The notes under the pieces: model-generated | Database searches by the model: none | What the model was told of the DNA's origin: nothing | Seen by the model: only the letters and a program-made list of their open reading frames with translations | Assembly: GCA_900545865.1 (NCBI GenBank) | Contig: URAN01000053.1 | Location: 1-20,974, forward strand | Direction: 5' to 3' | Origin: an uncultured Eubacteriales bacterium | GTDB lineage: Bacteria; Bacillota; Clostridia; Monoglobales; Monoglobaceae | DNA: 20,974 nucleotides | Position numbers and translations under genes: made by a program | Part shown: in pieces, positions 13,296 through 20,974 of the stretch | Numbering within the stretch: the first letter of the stretch is position 1 | Layout: each line of letters starts with the position of its first letter

Positions 13296-15266
13296 ATGGC
13301 GAAGAAAAAACAAAATGACGGCGGTCTTTCGTACCTGCAAATGCCCTTGCCGCAATCGGGCAAGGCATATAAAATGACAAAGATAAACTGGTCGGGGTTG
13401 AACCGCAGACAAGAGATTGATACGGGTATGCTCTCGGAAGAGTTAAATATTTCGACCGAACACACGCCCTATCTCACGCCGTCTATGCGGCACACAGCGT
13501 TGTTAAAAGTATCAAAGTATTCAAACGCGGCGGCTCTCTATGGCTTTGATGATTTTTTATGCGTTATTTATATAAAGAACAACGCTGTTTGGATTGATTA
13601 TATTAAGGATGAGGGAGCGACGATATATACGGGAATGGTGAGCCGCGGTGTTGACGATTCGGACGATAATGACGGGATTGATACCGTTGAATATGATGAG
13701 AACACATTTAGGTCAATGGTACAATTCAATGTTTATGACACGCCGACAGACCCCGTCGGCGGTTCGTATCGGCGCAGACTTTTAATTTATCCCGACAGGG
13801 TGGCTATGCCGATGTACATAGAAACGGCGAGGTTTACAGCGGAAAAATACACCGACAGCGATGCGGATAAAACATATTATTATGCCGGCACGGACAGCGT
13901 TGAACCGAGAGAATACGGAACGCTTATATATAACACAAAAGACGGCAAATGGTATGAATACATCGATGTCGAAACCGATAATGGTACAAATCATTATGGT
14001 GAATACAAATTCAGACTGAACAGCGACAAGACATATTTTAAATGTGACGGTATGGACGCGGTTGTTCGCACATACAACAAGGCAAAGGATGACAGTATAA
14101 TTGAGGGTGCGCAGGAATCGGATGATGATTATGATGAGAAATTGGAAAAATGGACGTTATCATCTATGCCCGACAGCACGGCGAATACGGGATATTATTA
14201 TTACAACGCGGCAACGCGCGAAACGTGGCGGTATGTTGAAGTTGAGCTCGATGGCGGCGGCACAAAATGGGATTGGCGTGTATCGACCGCCCCGAATGTG
14301 CCGAAGCTCAAATACGCAACGGTGCATTTGAGCCGTGTGTTCGGCGTTGATGACAGCCGCGTATATGCGAGCGGATTTAATGACTATTGTAACTGGACCT
14401 TAGACACGATAAAGTCATACAACGAATCGAATTCGTGGGTATCGGCATCACAGGCGAACGCGAAAGCGGACGGGATTTTTACGGGGCTTATATCATATCA
14501 GGGAAATGTTGTGTGTTTTAAGCGCGATTATATGCAGGAGATATACAACACAAAGAACCCGTTTAGGATAAATGAGATATTCGCAGAGGGTGCGATTGAT
14601 TTCAGAACGATTCAAGAGGTTGACGGACGGCTTATATTTGTATCAAATGATAACGTAAAGATTTATACAGGGTCGAACCCAAGAATACTCGGATATTATT
14701 TGAACATCGGTGAATATAAATATGCGGTTGCGGGGACGGACAACCGAAACTATTTCTTATACTGTGAGGATGAGGGCGGCAATAAGTATTATTTCACCTA
14801 TGACACGGTGGCGGAGCAATGGTCACGGCAGGGGATAGACCGAAAAATCAAATGCTTTGCACATAACAAGACGGGGATGTATTATCTCGGCGGTGACGGA
14901 AAGGTTTATCGCACCGACACGAACGATTTTGAACAGGATTTTGAGTTTGAAACCGACATAATAACAAGACAGGACAACAACGAGATTTCGGCAAATATCA
15001 AGCATATCAAAAAGTTGCAGATGATGACGGATATAGCGGACGGTGCGGAATTTAAAGTATATTTTTTATACGACGATGAAAAGTTTGATGAAAGCAAGTC
15101 GCACCTTGTATATTCGTCGGGCGGCAAGAGCGGACGGGTCGCGGTCAGAGTAAAGCCGCGGCAGACGGCGCATTGGGGTATAAAAATGCACGTTTGCGGA
15201 CACGGATATGTGACGATGTACGGCTTGGAATTGTGGTTTGAGGCAGGCGGTGATTTGTATGTCTGA
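13296..15266 (+). CDS. Tail hub / packaged-DNA stabilisation protein, P22 gp10-like
   Basis: A 656-residue protein likely forming the short-tail hub that plugs the portal and carries the needle and fibres. The C-terminal two thirds resemble the beta-propeller proteins of the gp10 group: HLSRVFGVDDSRVYASGFND, then GIFTGLISYQGNVVCFKRD, FRTIQEVDGRLIFVSND and YAVAGTDNRNYFLYC, evenly spaced blades of about 50 residues. It is longer than P22 gp10 (about 470). The excess includes a Trp/Tyr-rich insertion at about 190-330, with two similar pieces (GKWYEYIDVE at 217-226 and ETWRYVEVE at 309-317). GAGGTG precedes the ATG, 15 bases after the gp4-position gene. Confidence 0.7.
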   Translation: MAKKKQNDGGLSYLQMPLPQSGKAYKMTKINWSGLNRRQEIDTGMLSEELNISTEHTPYLTPSMRHTALLKVSKYSNAAALYGFDDFLCVIYIKNNAVWIDYIKDEGATIYTGMVSRGVDDSDDNDGIDTVEYDENTFRSMVQFNVYDTPTDPVGGSYRRRLLIYPDRVAMPMYIETARFTAEKYTDSDADKTYYYAGTDSVEPREYGTLIYNTKDGKWYEYIDVETDNGTNHYGEYKFRLNSDKTYFKCDGMDAVVRTYNKAKDDSIIEGAQESDDDYDEKLEKWTLSSMPDSTANTGYYYYNAATRETWRYVEVELDGGGTKWDWRVSTAPNVPKLKYATVHLSRVFGVDDSRVYASGFNDYCNWTLDTIKSYNESNSWVSASQANAKADGIFTGLISYQGNVVCFKRDYMQEIYNTKNPFRINEIFAEGAIDFRTIQEVDGRLIFVSNDNVKIYTGSNPRILGYYLNIGEYKYAVAGTDNRNYFLYCEDEGGNKYYFTYDTVAEQWSRQGIDRKIKCFAHNKTGMYYLGGDGKVYRTDTNDFEQDFEFETDIITRQDNNEISANIKHIKKLQMMTDIADGAEFKVYFLYDDEKFDESKSHLVYSSGGKSGRVAVRVKPRQTAHWGIKMHVCGHGYVTMYGLELWFEAGGDLYV

Positions 15267-16242
15267 TACAGAAATATCAAAGATGAATTTTAAACAGCTG
15301 AGGAATGAGGTTCAGGAGCTCAGAGATGAGCTGGCGCGGTTTAAGCGTGCGTATAACGACACAATTGAAAACCTTGACGACAGCAATCTTTCGGAATACC
15401 TAATTAAAGAAAAAGAGGGTATGAAAACCGAGATAGAGGTAAGCGCGGACGGGATAAAGGCTCTTGTTGTAAAAAGTGATGAGCTGGGTGAGCGTTGCGC
15501 CACAATTGAGACAACCGCGGATAAGATACAAACGCAGGTGACAAAGAATCAAGAGAATATCGGTAAATTCGATTCAAAGCTGACGCAGACAGCGGAAGAA
15601 ATAACGGCAGAGGTTACGGCGGTAAAGGAAGATGTCGGAACATTTAAAACCGCAATAAATCAACGTGCGGATTCGATAGAGAGCAGTGTTTCGGCGATTG
15701 AAACCGATGTCGGAGAGTTTAACTCAAAGATAGAACAGACAAAGGACAGCATAACAACGGCGGTCAATGCGGCGTATTCAAACCCCGTTGAGGTGAATAA
15801 TTTTAATAATGTTTCGTCAAAGATTGAAAGCGTTATATATTATGATACAACAACTAACCTTTATTGGCACTATGACGGTGAAAAGTGGGTATCGGGCAGC
15901 AATGCGAATTTCGGAACGGTGTTTGAGCAGACGACGGACGGGTTTAAAATGAGAGGAAATGTGCGCATAACAAAGATTGCGCAGGTGGATGGTAATTTAA
16001 AAATCGGCGATGCTTCTACAGATAATGAACAGAGGAGTATAATTTTTAATTCGGGTGCAAATATAAGCACGCTTGACGGCGGTGCGGCGGGAAAGACAGG
16101 AATAGGCATTAATGCTTCTGTTATTTACCTAACGCAAGCCCCGAACAAAATATATGTCGGAACATCGGGAAGCTCTGTTACACTTGAAAATTATGTAAAG
16201 AATAACGGCGGCGGAAGCGGCGGCATTGCGGTGTTTGGATGA
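15259..16242 (+). CDS. Coiled-coil tail fibre or needle-like protein
   Basis: A 327-residue elongated protein. Residues 1-45 are heptad-rich (FKQLRNEVQELRDELARFK). Residues about 50-180 form a long repeating coiled-coil shaft with recurring ADxIQTQV / AEEITAEV / ADSIESSV phrases about 20-30 residues apart. The C-terminal third is beta-rich and Gly/Asn/Thr-rich (GNLKIGDAST, GGAAGKTGIGI) and ends in GGGSGG. Such proteins are trimeric fibres or needles. Directly after the tail hub, a P22 gp26-like needle is one option, but the shaft style is closer to Gram-positive phage tail-fibre proteins. ATG 15259 overlaps the upstream gene by 8 bases and follows GGCGGTGAT. Confidence 0.65.
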   Translation: MSDTEISKMNFKQLRNEVQELRDELARFKRAYNDTIENLDDSNLSEYLIKEKEGMKTEIEVSADGIKALVVKSDELGERCATIETTADKIQTQVTKNQENIGKFDSKLTQTAEEITAEVTAVKEDVGTFKTAINQRADSIESSVSAIETDVGEFNSKIEQTKDSITTAVNAAYSNPVEVNNFNNVSSKIESVIYYDTTTNLYWHYDGEKWVSGSNANFGTVFEQTTDGFKMRGNVRITKIAQVDGNLKIGDASTDNEQRSIIFNSGANISTLDGGAAGKTGIGINASVIYLTQAPNKIYVGTSGSSVTLENYVKNNGGGSGGIAVFG

Positions 16243-16252
16243 GGTGTGAGAT

Positions 16253-17728
16253 ATGGCGTATTGGACGGTGACGAACGTCGGAACGAACAGTTTTACGGCA
16301 AATATATATAATCTGGAATACAACTTTACATCGGATAATTACCTCGGGATTTGGTTTTTGAAAAAATATATCGGGGGAAAAGGCGGAACGAGTGTTTTAA
16401 ACAGCTTTGAGTACGTTCGCGCCGTTATAACGGTATCGTCCAACGGTTCGGTCGGGAGCGGTAAAAATATCTCGGGCGAACCTGCGGTGTTGGGCGACCC
16501 ATTGACAAGCGGCACGACATACAAACTATATTGTTATGCACAGGTGAGTGACCAAAATAATAATACACCTCTTTATCTGATAAAGAACAGCAGCGGCGGT
16601 AATTTTATTGAGTTCACAACGCTTGCGGAACAGCGGACAATGACCGCACCGAATGAGCCGAGTTTGGACAGTAACAGAGTTGAAACGACATCGAATCGAC
16701 CCGCCGCGCGTATAAAGCTTTCGGGGATGACGGACGAAAATGCGAATTTTATATGGCAGGTCAAAGATACGGTAACCGGTACAACATCCGAGTTTGAATT
16801 TGATGATGTGAGCGGCGGCACCGATTCAGAGAGAGCGGTATCGTTTTTAACATATATACCCGAAGCGAAATTTTGTCGGAAGTATGAAATGCGGTTGGGG
16901 TCGATTGATAAAAATGACAGCAGTAACCGGGCGTGGAGTGATTGGTCAACGTTCACCACACAGCCGACGAATATATTATTACGTTATCCCGTGTTTGTCG
17001 GCAGGTTCTGTAACAGGGCAAGAATTAGGTTTAATGCTCCGTCGGACGAATATTCGTATTATCAAGTAGAGATAGCGGAGAGCGGTACGGGAAACAAAAC
17101 CATATCAAATATAAACAAGAGTGATGTTACGCAGGGCGCATTATTCGAGTTTAACCTGTCGCGGACGGGAATATATACAATCACCGTATCGGTGGCGTAT
17201 GTAACGGGAACCAATGCGGTTTTGTATGCGGTTGACGAGAACGGGAACAGGGCAACGAAATCAGCAACGGTCAATTATTTGCGCCCCGATTATTTCAGTT
17301 GGACGGTAACGCCGCAGACGGGCATTGCAACGGCGAGCGTGCCGAATGATGACTGGAACAGGCTTTGTCAGAACGTCAATGCTGTTGTTGCGGATTTTTT
17401 GGGCAGAGGCAGAAGCCCATACACAGAAAACAAAGATGAGATATTTTTGCCGAACGACAGTACATTATACGGCAATTTGGCAGGGAAAAGTATATACTAT
17501 GTCTTAAACTTTACGGAGTCGCAAAGTAACGTCGGCGCGAAAATCGATGCGGACAAGACACTTTATGCGTGGCGGTACAATGCGGTGAATTATATATTAT
17601 GCTGTGTGAACAATTCGGACAGCGAAACGGATGTGACGAATGCGGATTATGCGGAGCATTTCGCAGAGGGCAAACCCGTATATGCGAGGTATTTAACGGC
17701 GCTTAGCGATAAGGTGAATGGGGTTTAA
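16253..17728 (+). CDS. Tail protein with Fn3-like domains
   Basis: A 491-residue, almost all-beta protein. Three segments of about 100-120 residues end in the alternating pattern of fibronectin type III or Ig-like domains (TTYKLYCYAQVSD then FIEFTTL; FCRKYEMRLGSID then WSTFTTQP; GIYTITVSVAYV). A C-terminal region (about 345-491) has the phrase VPNDDWNRLCQNVNAV, of a type I associate with tail-tip and fibre proteins of clostridial phages. Fn3 modules in phage tails are thought to bind cell-surface carbohydrate or space out the tip. GAGGTG precedes the ATG at 16253, ten bases after the coiled-coil gene. Receptor binding is inferred from context. Confidence 0.65.
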   Translation: MAYWTVTNVGTNSFTANIYNLEYNFTSDNYLGIWFLKKYIGGKGGTSVLNSFEYVRAVITVSSNGSVGSGKNISGEPAVLGDPLTSGTTYKLYCYAQVSDQNNNTPLYLIKNSSGGNFIEFTTLAEQRTMTAPNEPSLDSNRVETTSNRPAARIKLSGMTDENANFIWQVKDTVTGTTSEFEFDDVSGGTDSERAVSFLTYIPEAKFCRKYEMRLGSIDKNDSSNRAWSDWSTFTTQPTNILLRYPVFVGRFCNRARIRFNAPSDEYSYYQVEIAESGTGNKTISNINKSDVTQGALFEFNLSRTGIYTITVSVAYVTGTNAVLYAVDENGNRATKSATVNYLRPDYFSWTVTPQTGIATASVPNDDWNRLCQNVNAVVADFLGRGRSPYTENKDEIFLPNDSTLYGNLAGKSIYYVLNFTESQSNVGAKIDADKTLYAWRYNAVNYILCCVNNSDSETDVTNADYAEHFAEGKPVYARYLTALSDKVNGV

Positions 17729-17734
17729 ATCAAT

Positions 17735-17866
17735 GCGGAATGTGGAATGCGGAATTAACACCTCATCCGTCACCTGACGGTGACACCTTTCTCGTCTCCC
17801 GACTCGGGCAAATCGCAAAACGATTGCCACTGGCAATCTGCGACCCTCAAGGGGAAGGCTTAATTG
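17735..17866. repeat. Host-type palindromic repeat after the Fn3-like gene
   Basis: This begins six bases after the stop codon with GCGGAATGTGGAATGCGGAATTA, the same kind of head as at 9634 and 18651, given here only as a motif class. It continues with CCTCATCCGTCACC, a hairpin GTCACC / GGTGAC (17769-17774 with 17779-17784), a perfect hairpin GATTGCC / GGCAATC (17822-17828 with 17832-17838) and CCCTCAAGGGGAAGGC. A further hairpin TTAATTG / CAATTAA lies at 17860-17877. The body differs from the 9.7-kb copy, so this is a different repeat sharing the same head. No gene is seen here. Confidence 0.6.
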
Positions 17867-17906
17867 AAAACAATTAAAATTTATATAAATTTTTGGAGGT
17901 ATTATT

Positions 17907-18344
17907 ATGAAACTTATTATCGGAAATTATGAACTTGAATGCGGTGAGCCGATTGAACAGATGTCAAAGACGGCGAACGGCAAAAGACGGTGGCTTTTGG
18001 TCTTTTCGGTCAAGGCGGCACTCAGCGCAGAGAACGTTGACGCGCTTTTTAGTGCGGAAAATATGCAAACCCTGATTTTCAAGCCCGATGACGCGGACTA
18101 TGGCTGGGGGCTTAAAGGATATACCGATTTGAACTCGGCGTATATTCGCCGCGGAAGTGACGGAACGGTATCGGTCGAGATTCAGGCGATAAAGACAGAG
18201 AGTACACAACAGACGGAAGCGACCGAGAAAACGGACTCCGAAACGGAGCCGGGAACAGAGAAAGAAAAAACGGATGCAGAAACAAATTCCGAAGCAAATA
18301 CCAAATCGAATACGGACGAAACGGAGAGTGACGGCAATGCGTGA
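17907..18344 (+). CDS. Unknown phage protein with Thr/Glu-rich tail
   Basis: A 145-residue protein I do not recognise. Residues 1-95 look like a small compact alpha/beta or beta domain (MKLIIGNYELECGEPIEQM ... WLLVFSVKAAL). Residues about 96-145 are a low-complexity run of Thr, Glu, Ser and Asn with no hydrophobic residues. TGGAGG (17894-17899) is a strong ribosome site for the ATG at 17907. The gene overlaps the next one by 8 bases, so the two are probably coupled. The position among tail-tip genes suggests a virion surface or assembly role, which is inference. Confidence 0.6.
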   Translation: MKLIIGNYELECGEPIEQMSKTANGKRRWLLVFSVKAALSAENVDALFSAENMQTLIFKPDDADYGWGLKGYTDLNSAYIRRGSDGTVSVEIQAIKTESTQQTEATEKTDSETEPGTEKEKTDAETNSEANTKSNTDETESDGNA

Positions 18345-18651
18345 GATGTTTAAAAGGAACGGCGGCGAAGCCTTTTGTTATACATATGAGAGGACATTAA
18401 AGCCGAACGAAACCGTTATTGTGAAAATGCCGAGCGTATCGAAGATGCAGCGCAGTGTAAATGACATCGGGTGGATGTGTGACAGCGACCAACTTAAATT
18501 ATACGGAACATTGTCGGCGCATTATGAGAGCGAAAACGCGATGTGGCAGGAGATTACACCGGGTGACGAGATAAACAAGACGGTATCGGCACTTAAAATT
18601 GTCAACGGCGGCGAGATATGCCGTATAAACATAAGGGCGATACTTTGTTAA
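18337..18651 (+). CDS. Unknown small phage protein
   Basis: A 104-residue protein starting inside the end of the upstream gene. ATG 18337 follows GGAGAG (18323-18328) with 8-base spacing. A longer open frame from 18274 lies within the upstream gene's Thr/Glu tail and is less likely. The sequence has a beta-strand-rich look (ERTLKPNETVIVKMPSV, QLKLYGTLSAH, EICRINIRAILC) and no motif I can name. NETVIVKMPSVSK and DQLKLYGTL could form a jelly-roll-like fold, but that is not demonstrable here. It is coupled to the gene before it and precedes the modular tail fibre. Confidence 0.6.
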   Translation: MREMFKRNGGEAFCYTYERTLKPNETVIVKMPSVSKMQRSVNDIGWMCDSDQLKLYGTLSAHYESENAMWQEITPGDEINKTVSALKIVNGGEICRINIRAILC

Positions 18652-18710
18652 TTCGGAGTGCGTAATGCGTAATTCGGAATTACAACCAAACGACGCAAAT
18701 TATGAGGAAA
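18651..18710. repeat. Short copy of the repeat seen after the portal gene
   Basis: This starts in the stop codon of the upstream gene (TAATTCGGAGTGCG), repeats AATGCGTAATTCGGAAT (18664-18680, identical to 9634-9650), then ends TACAACCAAACGACGCAAAT and TATGAGGAA. The end matches the tail of the copy at 9634-9812, while the hairpin-rich middle of that copy is absent here. The GAGG near the end may serve as ribosome site for the fibre gene at 18718. Confidence 0.6.
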
Positions 18711-18717
18711 ACAAAAT

Positions 18718-20184
18718 ATGAAACAAAATATGTTAGAGAGGTTATTTAAAATGTTAGGTAACATATCGAAAAAGAAAGGTGACAACGGTGATTTTTATAC
18801 AAAACCCGTTATTGACAAAAAACTTAAAGACGCGGAAACCGCAACAAAAGCCTATACGGACAAAGCGGCGGCGGACGCGAAGAATGACCTTTATGCAGAG
18901 GTCGGCGAAAAGGTCGGTGCGGTTGAGGAAACGGTCAAGGCAAAACTTGATTCGACAGACACCAAACTTGACACAAAGGTAGATAAGGTAAGCGGTAAGT
19001 CGTTGATTGATAGTGGCGTGGCGGATAATTTGGAGTATGATACTGACAAGGAAGAAATTTTGATTAAGGTGAGTGAACCCTCACAAGGATTGAGGGTGAA
19101 AAGTACGGCCTTTTCTGAATCAACTAAAATTGAATCAGGGAGTATTACAATCGAAAGCGACGCATCGGGTTTGGGGAACTCTTTAACGCTTATTCCTTTT
19201 GGTGGAATAATGATAAACACAAATAACGAAAATGCGGACGTGCGTCTTGTAAAGACGGGCGAAACCCACAGGCTGTCACAAAAAGCCGATAAAACAGATT
19301 TAGCAAAAAAAGCCGATAAAACGGATTTAGCCAACAAGGTTGATAAAGTTAACGGCAAAACGTTGATTGATAAGACTGTGGCGGATTTTTTGTCTGATTA
19401 TTACGGTGCATTACAAGTTAAATGTAGAATTTTTGCAGATGGGGCAATCGAATCATACAGTGAGATTATTGCACGTGGTGACATTACAGCAAAAGATGGT
19501 CACGATGTTATTGCTTATGTGCAAAAAGAAGCGGGAGGTTCGGTTGTGGTTCACAAACTTTCCGAAAAGGTTGATAAGTCCGAATTGGATACAAAGCTTG
19601 ACGGCGCACCGGGACTACTCACTTCAGACGGAAGGATAACCGTATTAAATACAACAGATACGAATTATTACACTACAATAACACCGGGCAATGTTCAAAT
19701 TGGCTTTACCGATACTAATTCCAACTTCTGTATGGTAAACCTTAACGACCTTCCGAATAAGGTTGATAGGGTTGATGGAAAGAGCCTAATTGATGAGAAC
19801 GTGGCGGACAGACTGTCGTATGATTCCACTACAACAAATATAGTTGTTTCATCAATATCACGGGGGATTGAAGCACGTAATTTTATTGGAGTAAATGCAG
19901 GTATATCAGAGACTGGACTAATATCAGGTCAGCATCTTACGATTGAGACAGACGGAGCTGATAACGTTCCGGGCGTTGTCGGTATCGAGGCTAAAAACGG
20001 CGATGTTACAGCTAATGTTTGCATAGACCCCGATAGCGGAGCGCATAAACTTCACAAACTGTCCGAAAAAGTGAATATGGCGGATGTTGGCGTATTATCC
20101 GCTCTTGCTACGACAAACAAATCCTCGATAGTTGCGGCGATAAACGAATTAAAAGCTGCAATAGATGAACTTAAAGGGAGCTGA
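18718..20184 (+). CDS. Modular tail fibre protein with triplicated domain
   Basis: A 488-residue fibre. The N-terminus (1-86) is helical and charged, ending in heptad-like KAKLDSTDTKLDTKVDK. A linker of the form KVDKVxGKSLIDxxVADxL occurs three times, at residues 88-104, 207-225 and 348-365. Each is followed by a beta-rich segment that closes with HRLSQKADKTDL (185-196), HKLSEKVDKSEL (279-290) or HKLSEKVNMADV (446-457, preceded by HKL). The C-terminus (458-488) has ALATTNKSSIVAAINELKA, a phrase common at ends of phage fibre proteins. The three cassettes are alike at the ends but differ inside, pointing to trimeric receptor-binding blades. The ATG at 18718 has GAGG about 11 bases upstream, and ATG 18730 is an alternative. 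Confidence 0.8.
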   Translation: MKQNMLERLFKMLGNISKKKGDNGDFYTKPVIDKKLKDAETATKAYTDKAAADAKNDLYAEVGEKVGAVEETVKAKLDSTDTKLDTKVDKVSGKSLIDSGVADNLEYDTDKEEILIKVSEPSQGLRVKSTAFSESTKIESGSITIESDASGLGNSLTLIPFGGIMINTNNENADVRLVKTGETHRLSQKADKTDLAKKADKTDLANKVDKVNGKTLIDKTVADFLSDYYGALQVKCRIFADGAIESYSEIIARGDITAKDGHDVIAYVQKEAGGSVVVHKLSEKVDKSELDTKLDGAPGLLTSDGRITVLNTTDTNYYTTITPGNVQIGFTDTNSNFCMVNLNDLPNKVDRVDGKSLIDENVADRLSYDSTTTNIVVSSISRGIEARNFIGVNAGISETGLISGQHLTIETDGADNVPGVVGIEAKNGDVTANVCIDPDSGAHKLHKLSEKVNMADVGVLSALATTNKSSIVAAINELKAAIDELKGS

Positions 20185-20189
20185 TAAAA

Positions 20190-20974
20190 ATGCAGATAAA
20201 CATACCAATCAAGCTTGATGTACAGTCGAGCAGTCCCGTACGGCAATATCTGACGGCGCGGCAGGGTGACGGCGGTCTTTATCACATCAATGTCGCATTG
20301 TTAAGCGGCGGTCTTGCGCTGTGTATACCAAAGACGGCAACGGCGGTATTGAACTGCGCCAAACCCGACGGCACATACACCGAAACATCGGGGAATATAT
20401 GCGAGGACGGAACAGCAGAGTTTGTTGTTTCGCCGCAAACGCTGACGGCGGTCGGAATTTGTATTTGTGAGGTACAAATCATCACGCAAGACGGACAGAT
20501 AACAAGCGGAATATTTGAGATAAAAGTCACCCCGACCGTAATATCTGACGATGTGATAAAGTCAACGTCTGAATACGGAGTTTTAAAGCAGATTATAGAC
20601 GCTCTCAAAGGCGCGGACAACGAATCGGATATTCCGAACGCACATTTGGAGGGTTTTGGAAATCGTGCAATATGCAAGCTCGACAGCCGTGTGAAATACG
20701 TGTCGGGAAAGGGTTTTTATTCGACTGTATATGATGAGAATTTAATCGGCGAGCATATCAATGTATTCTTAGGAGATGAATTTACCGAGAACGGATACAA
20801 AGGCAAATATCGGGCGTTTATCACCGAGCTTGCAAAGACAGCCGATGAGAACGGTTTTAAAATTTATGACACGGGCGAGATAACAACGGCGGTCGGAATT
20901 ATGACGGCGGCAGGGTATGTCCCGAAAGGGTTCTACGGTTCGCTTATCATAAACGGCGGCGTTGACGGCGATGT
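20190..20974 (+). CDS. BppU-family baseplate/receptor-binding protein, partial (runs off window)
   Basis: An open frame from ATG 20190 to the window edge (261 codons, no stop). AAGGGAG (20174-20180) is a strong ribosome site, and the start is 5 bases after the fibre stop. Residues 1 to about 115 match the BppU N-terminal domain pattern: VRQYLTARQGDGGLYHINV, LNCAKPDGTYTETSGN, GTAEFVVSPQTLTAVGICIC then EVQIITQDGQITSGIFEIKV and the closing TPTVI. This domain attaches receptor-binding tips to the tail in Gram-positive siphoviruses such as TP901-1. The rest (about 130-261) is not recognised and may be a host-binding head. The C-terminus is missing only because the window ends. Confidence 0.8.
   Translation, partial: MQINIPIKLDVQSSSPVRQYLTARQGDGGLYHINVALLSGGLALCIPKTATAVLNCAKPDGTYTETSGNICEDGTAEFVVSPQTLTAVGICICEVQIITQDGQITSGIFEIKVTPTVISDDVIKSTSEYGVLKQIIDALKGADNESDIPNAHLEGFGNRAICKLDSRVKYVSGKGFYSTVYDENLIGEHINVFLGDEFTENGYKGKYRAFITELAKTADENGFKIYDTGEITTAVGIMTAAGYVPKGFYGSLIINGGVDGD

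Noticed and set aside
4908..20974. Diversity-generating retroelement or defence island in the tail region
   Set aside because: No reverse transcriptase, no template/variable repeat pair, no nuclease or toxin-antitoxin pair is visible. The repeats in the fibre gene are protein modules.
1..20974. CRISPR array
   Set aside because: No set of three or more regularly spaced short direct repeats was seen. All repeats found are palindromic intergenic units, tandem binding-site-like repeats or coding modules.

Overview
The window reads as a piece of a Clostridia-type (Gram-positive, endospore-forming lineage) chromosome with the left part of an integrated prophage. The lineage call rests on strong AGGAG/GAGGTGA ribosome binding sites, a sigma-A type promoter, a SpoIIQ-like M23 protein, and intergenic repeats of the kind I associate with uncultured gut Clostridia. 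No marker fixes the species.

Host part (1 to about 4516): a LacI/GalR-family regulator, then thrS (threonyl-tRNA synthetase without the N-terminal TGS domain) behind its own near-consensus promoter with a very short leader and no T-box. Next is a membrane-anchored M23 metallopeptidase resembling SpoIIQ, whose ribosome binding site is covered by a long inverted repeat. A gene-free stretch of about 0.55 kb follows, filled with duplicated palindromic repeats. It ends in a minus-strand tRNA terminator and the 3' 28 nt of a tRNA gene (best fit tRNA-Pro). The 5' part of that tRNA is missing, as expected at the junction of a prophage integrated into a tRNA 3' end.

Prophage part (about 4517 to the right edge, incomplete): about 390 bp of AT-rich DNA with tandem 11-bp repeats (possible integrase arm sites) and a possible late promoter. 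Then comes a single plus-strand morphogenesis operon: small terminase, large terminase, a zinc-ribbon-like protein, a small membrane protein, a P22-type portal, scaffold, major capsid, two connector-like proteins, a P22 gp10-like tail hub protein, a coiled-coil fibre/needle-like protein, an Fn3-like tail protein, two small unknown proteins, a modular tail fibre and a BppU-type receptor-binding protein cut by the window edge. There is no tape-measure, tail-tube, sheath or tail-assembly chaperone gene, and the connector runs straight into a gp10-like protein, so a short-tailed (podovirus-like) virion is the best inference. Integrase, repressor, replication and lysis genes are not in the window and should lie to the right.

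The main unexplained structures are an 89-nt hairpin element with a nested GC-rich core between terL and the next gene, and host-type repeats that start at or next to the stop codons of three phage genes. Others are the ribosome-binding-site-covering inverted repeat before the M23 gene and the triplicated module in the tail fibre. I see no CRISPR array, transposase, reverse transcriptase or recognisable defence system.
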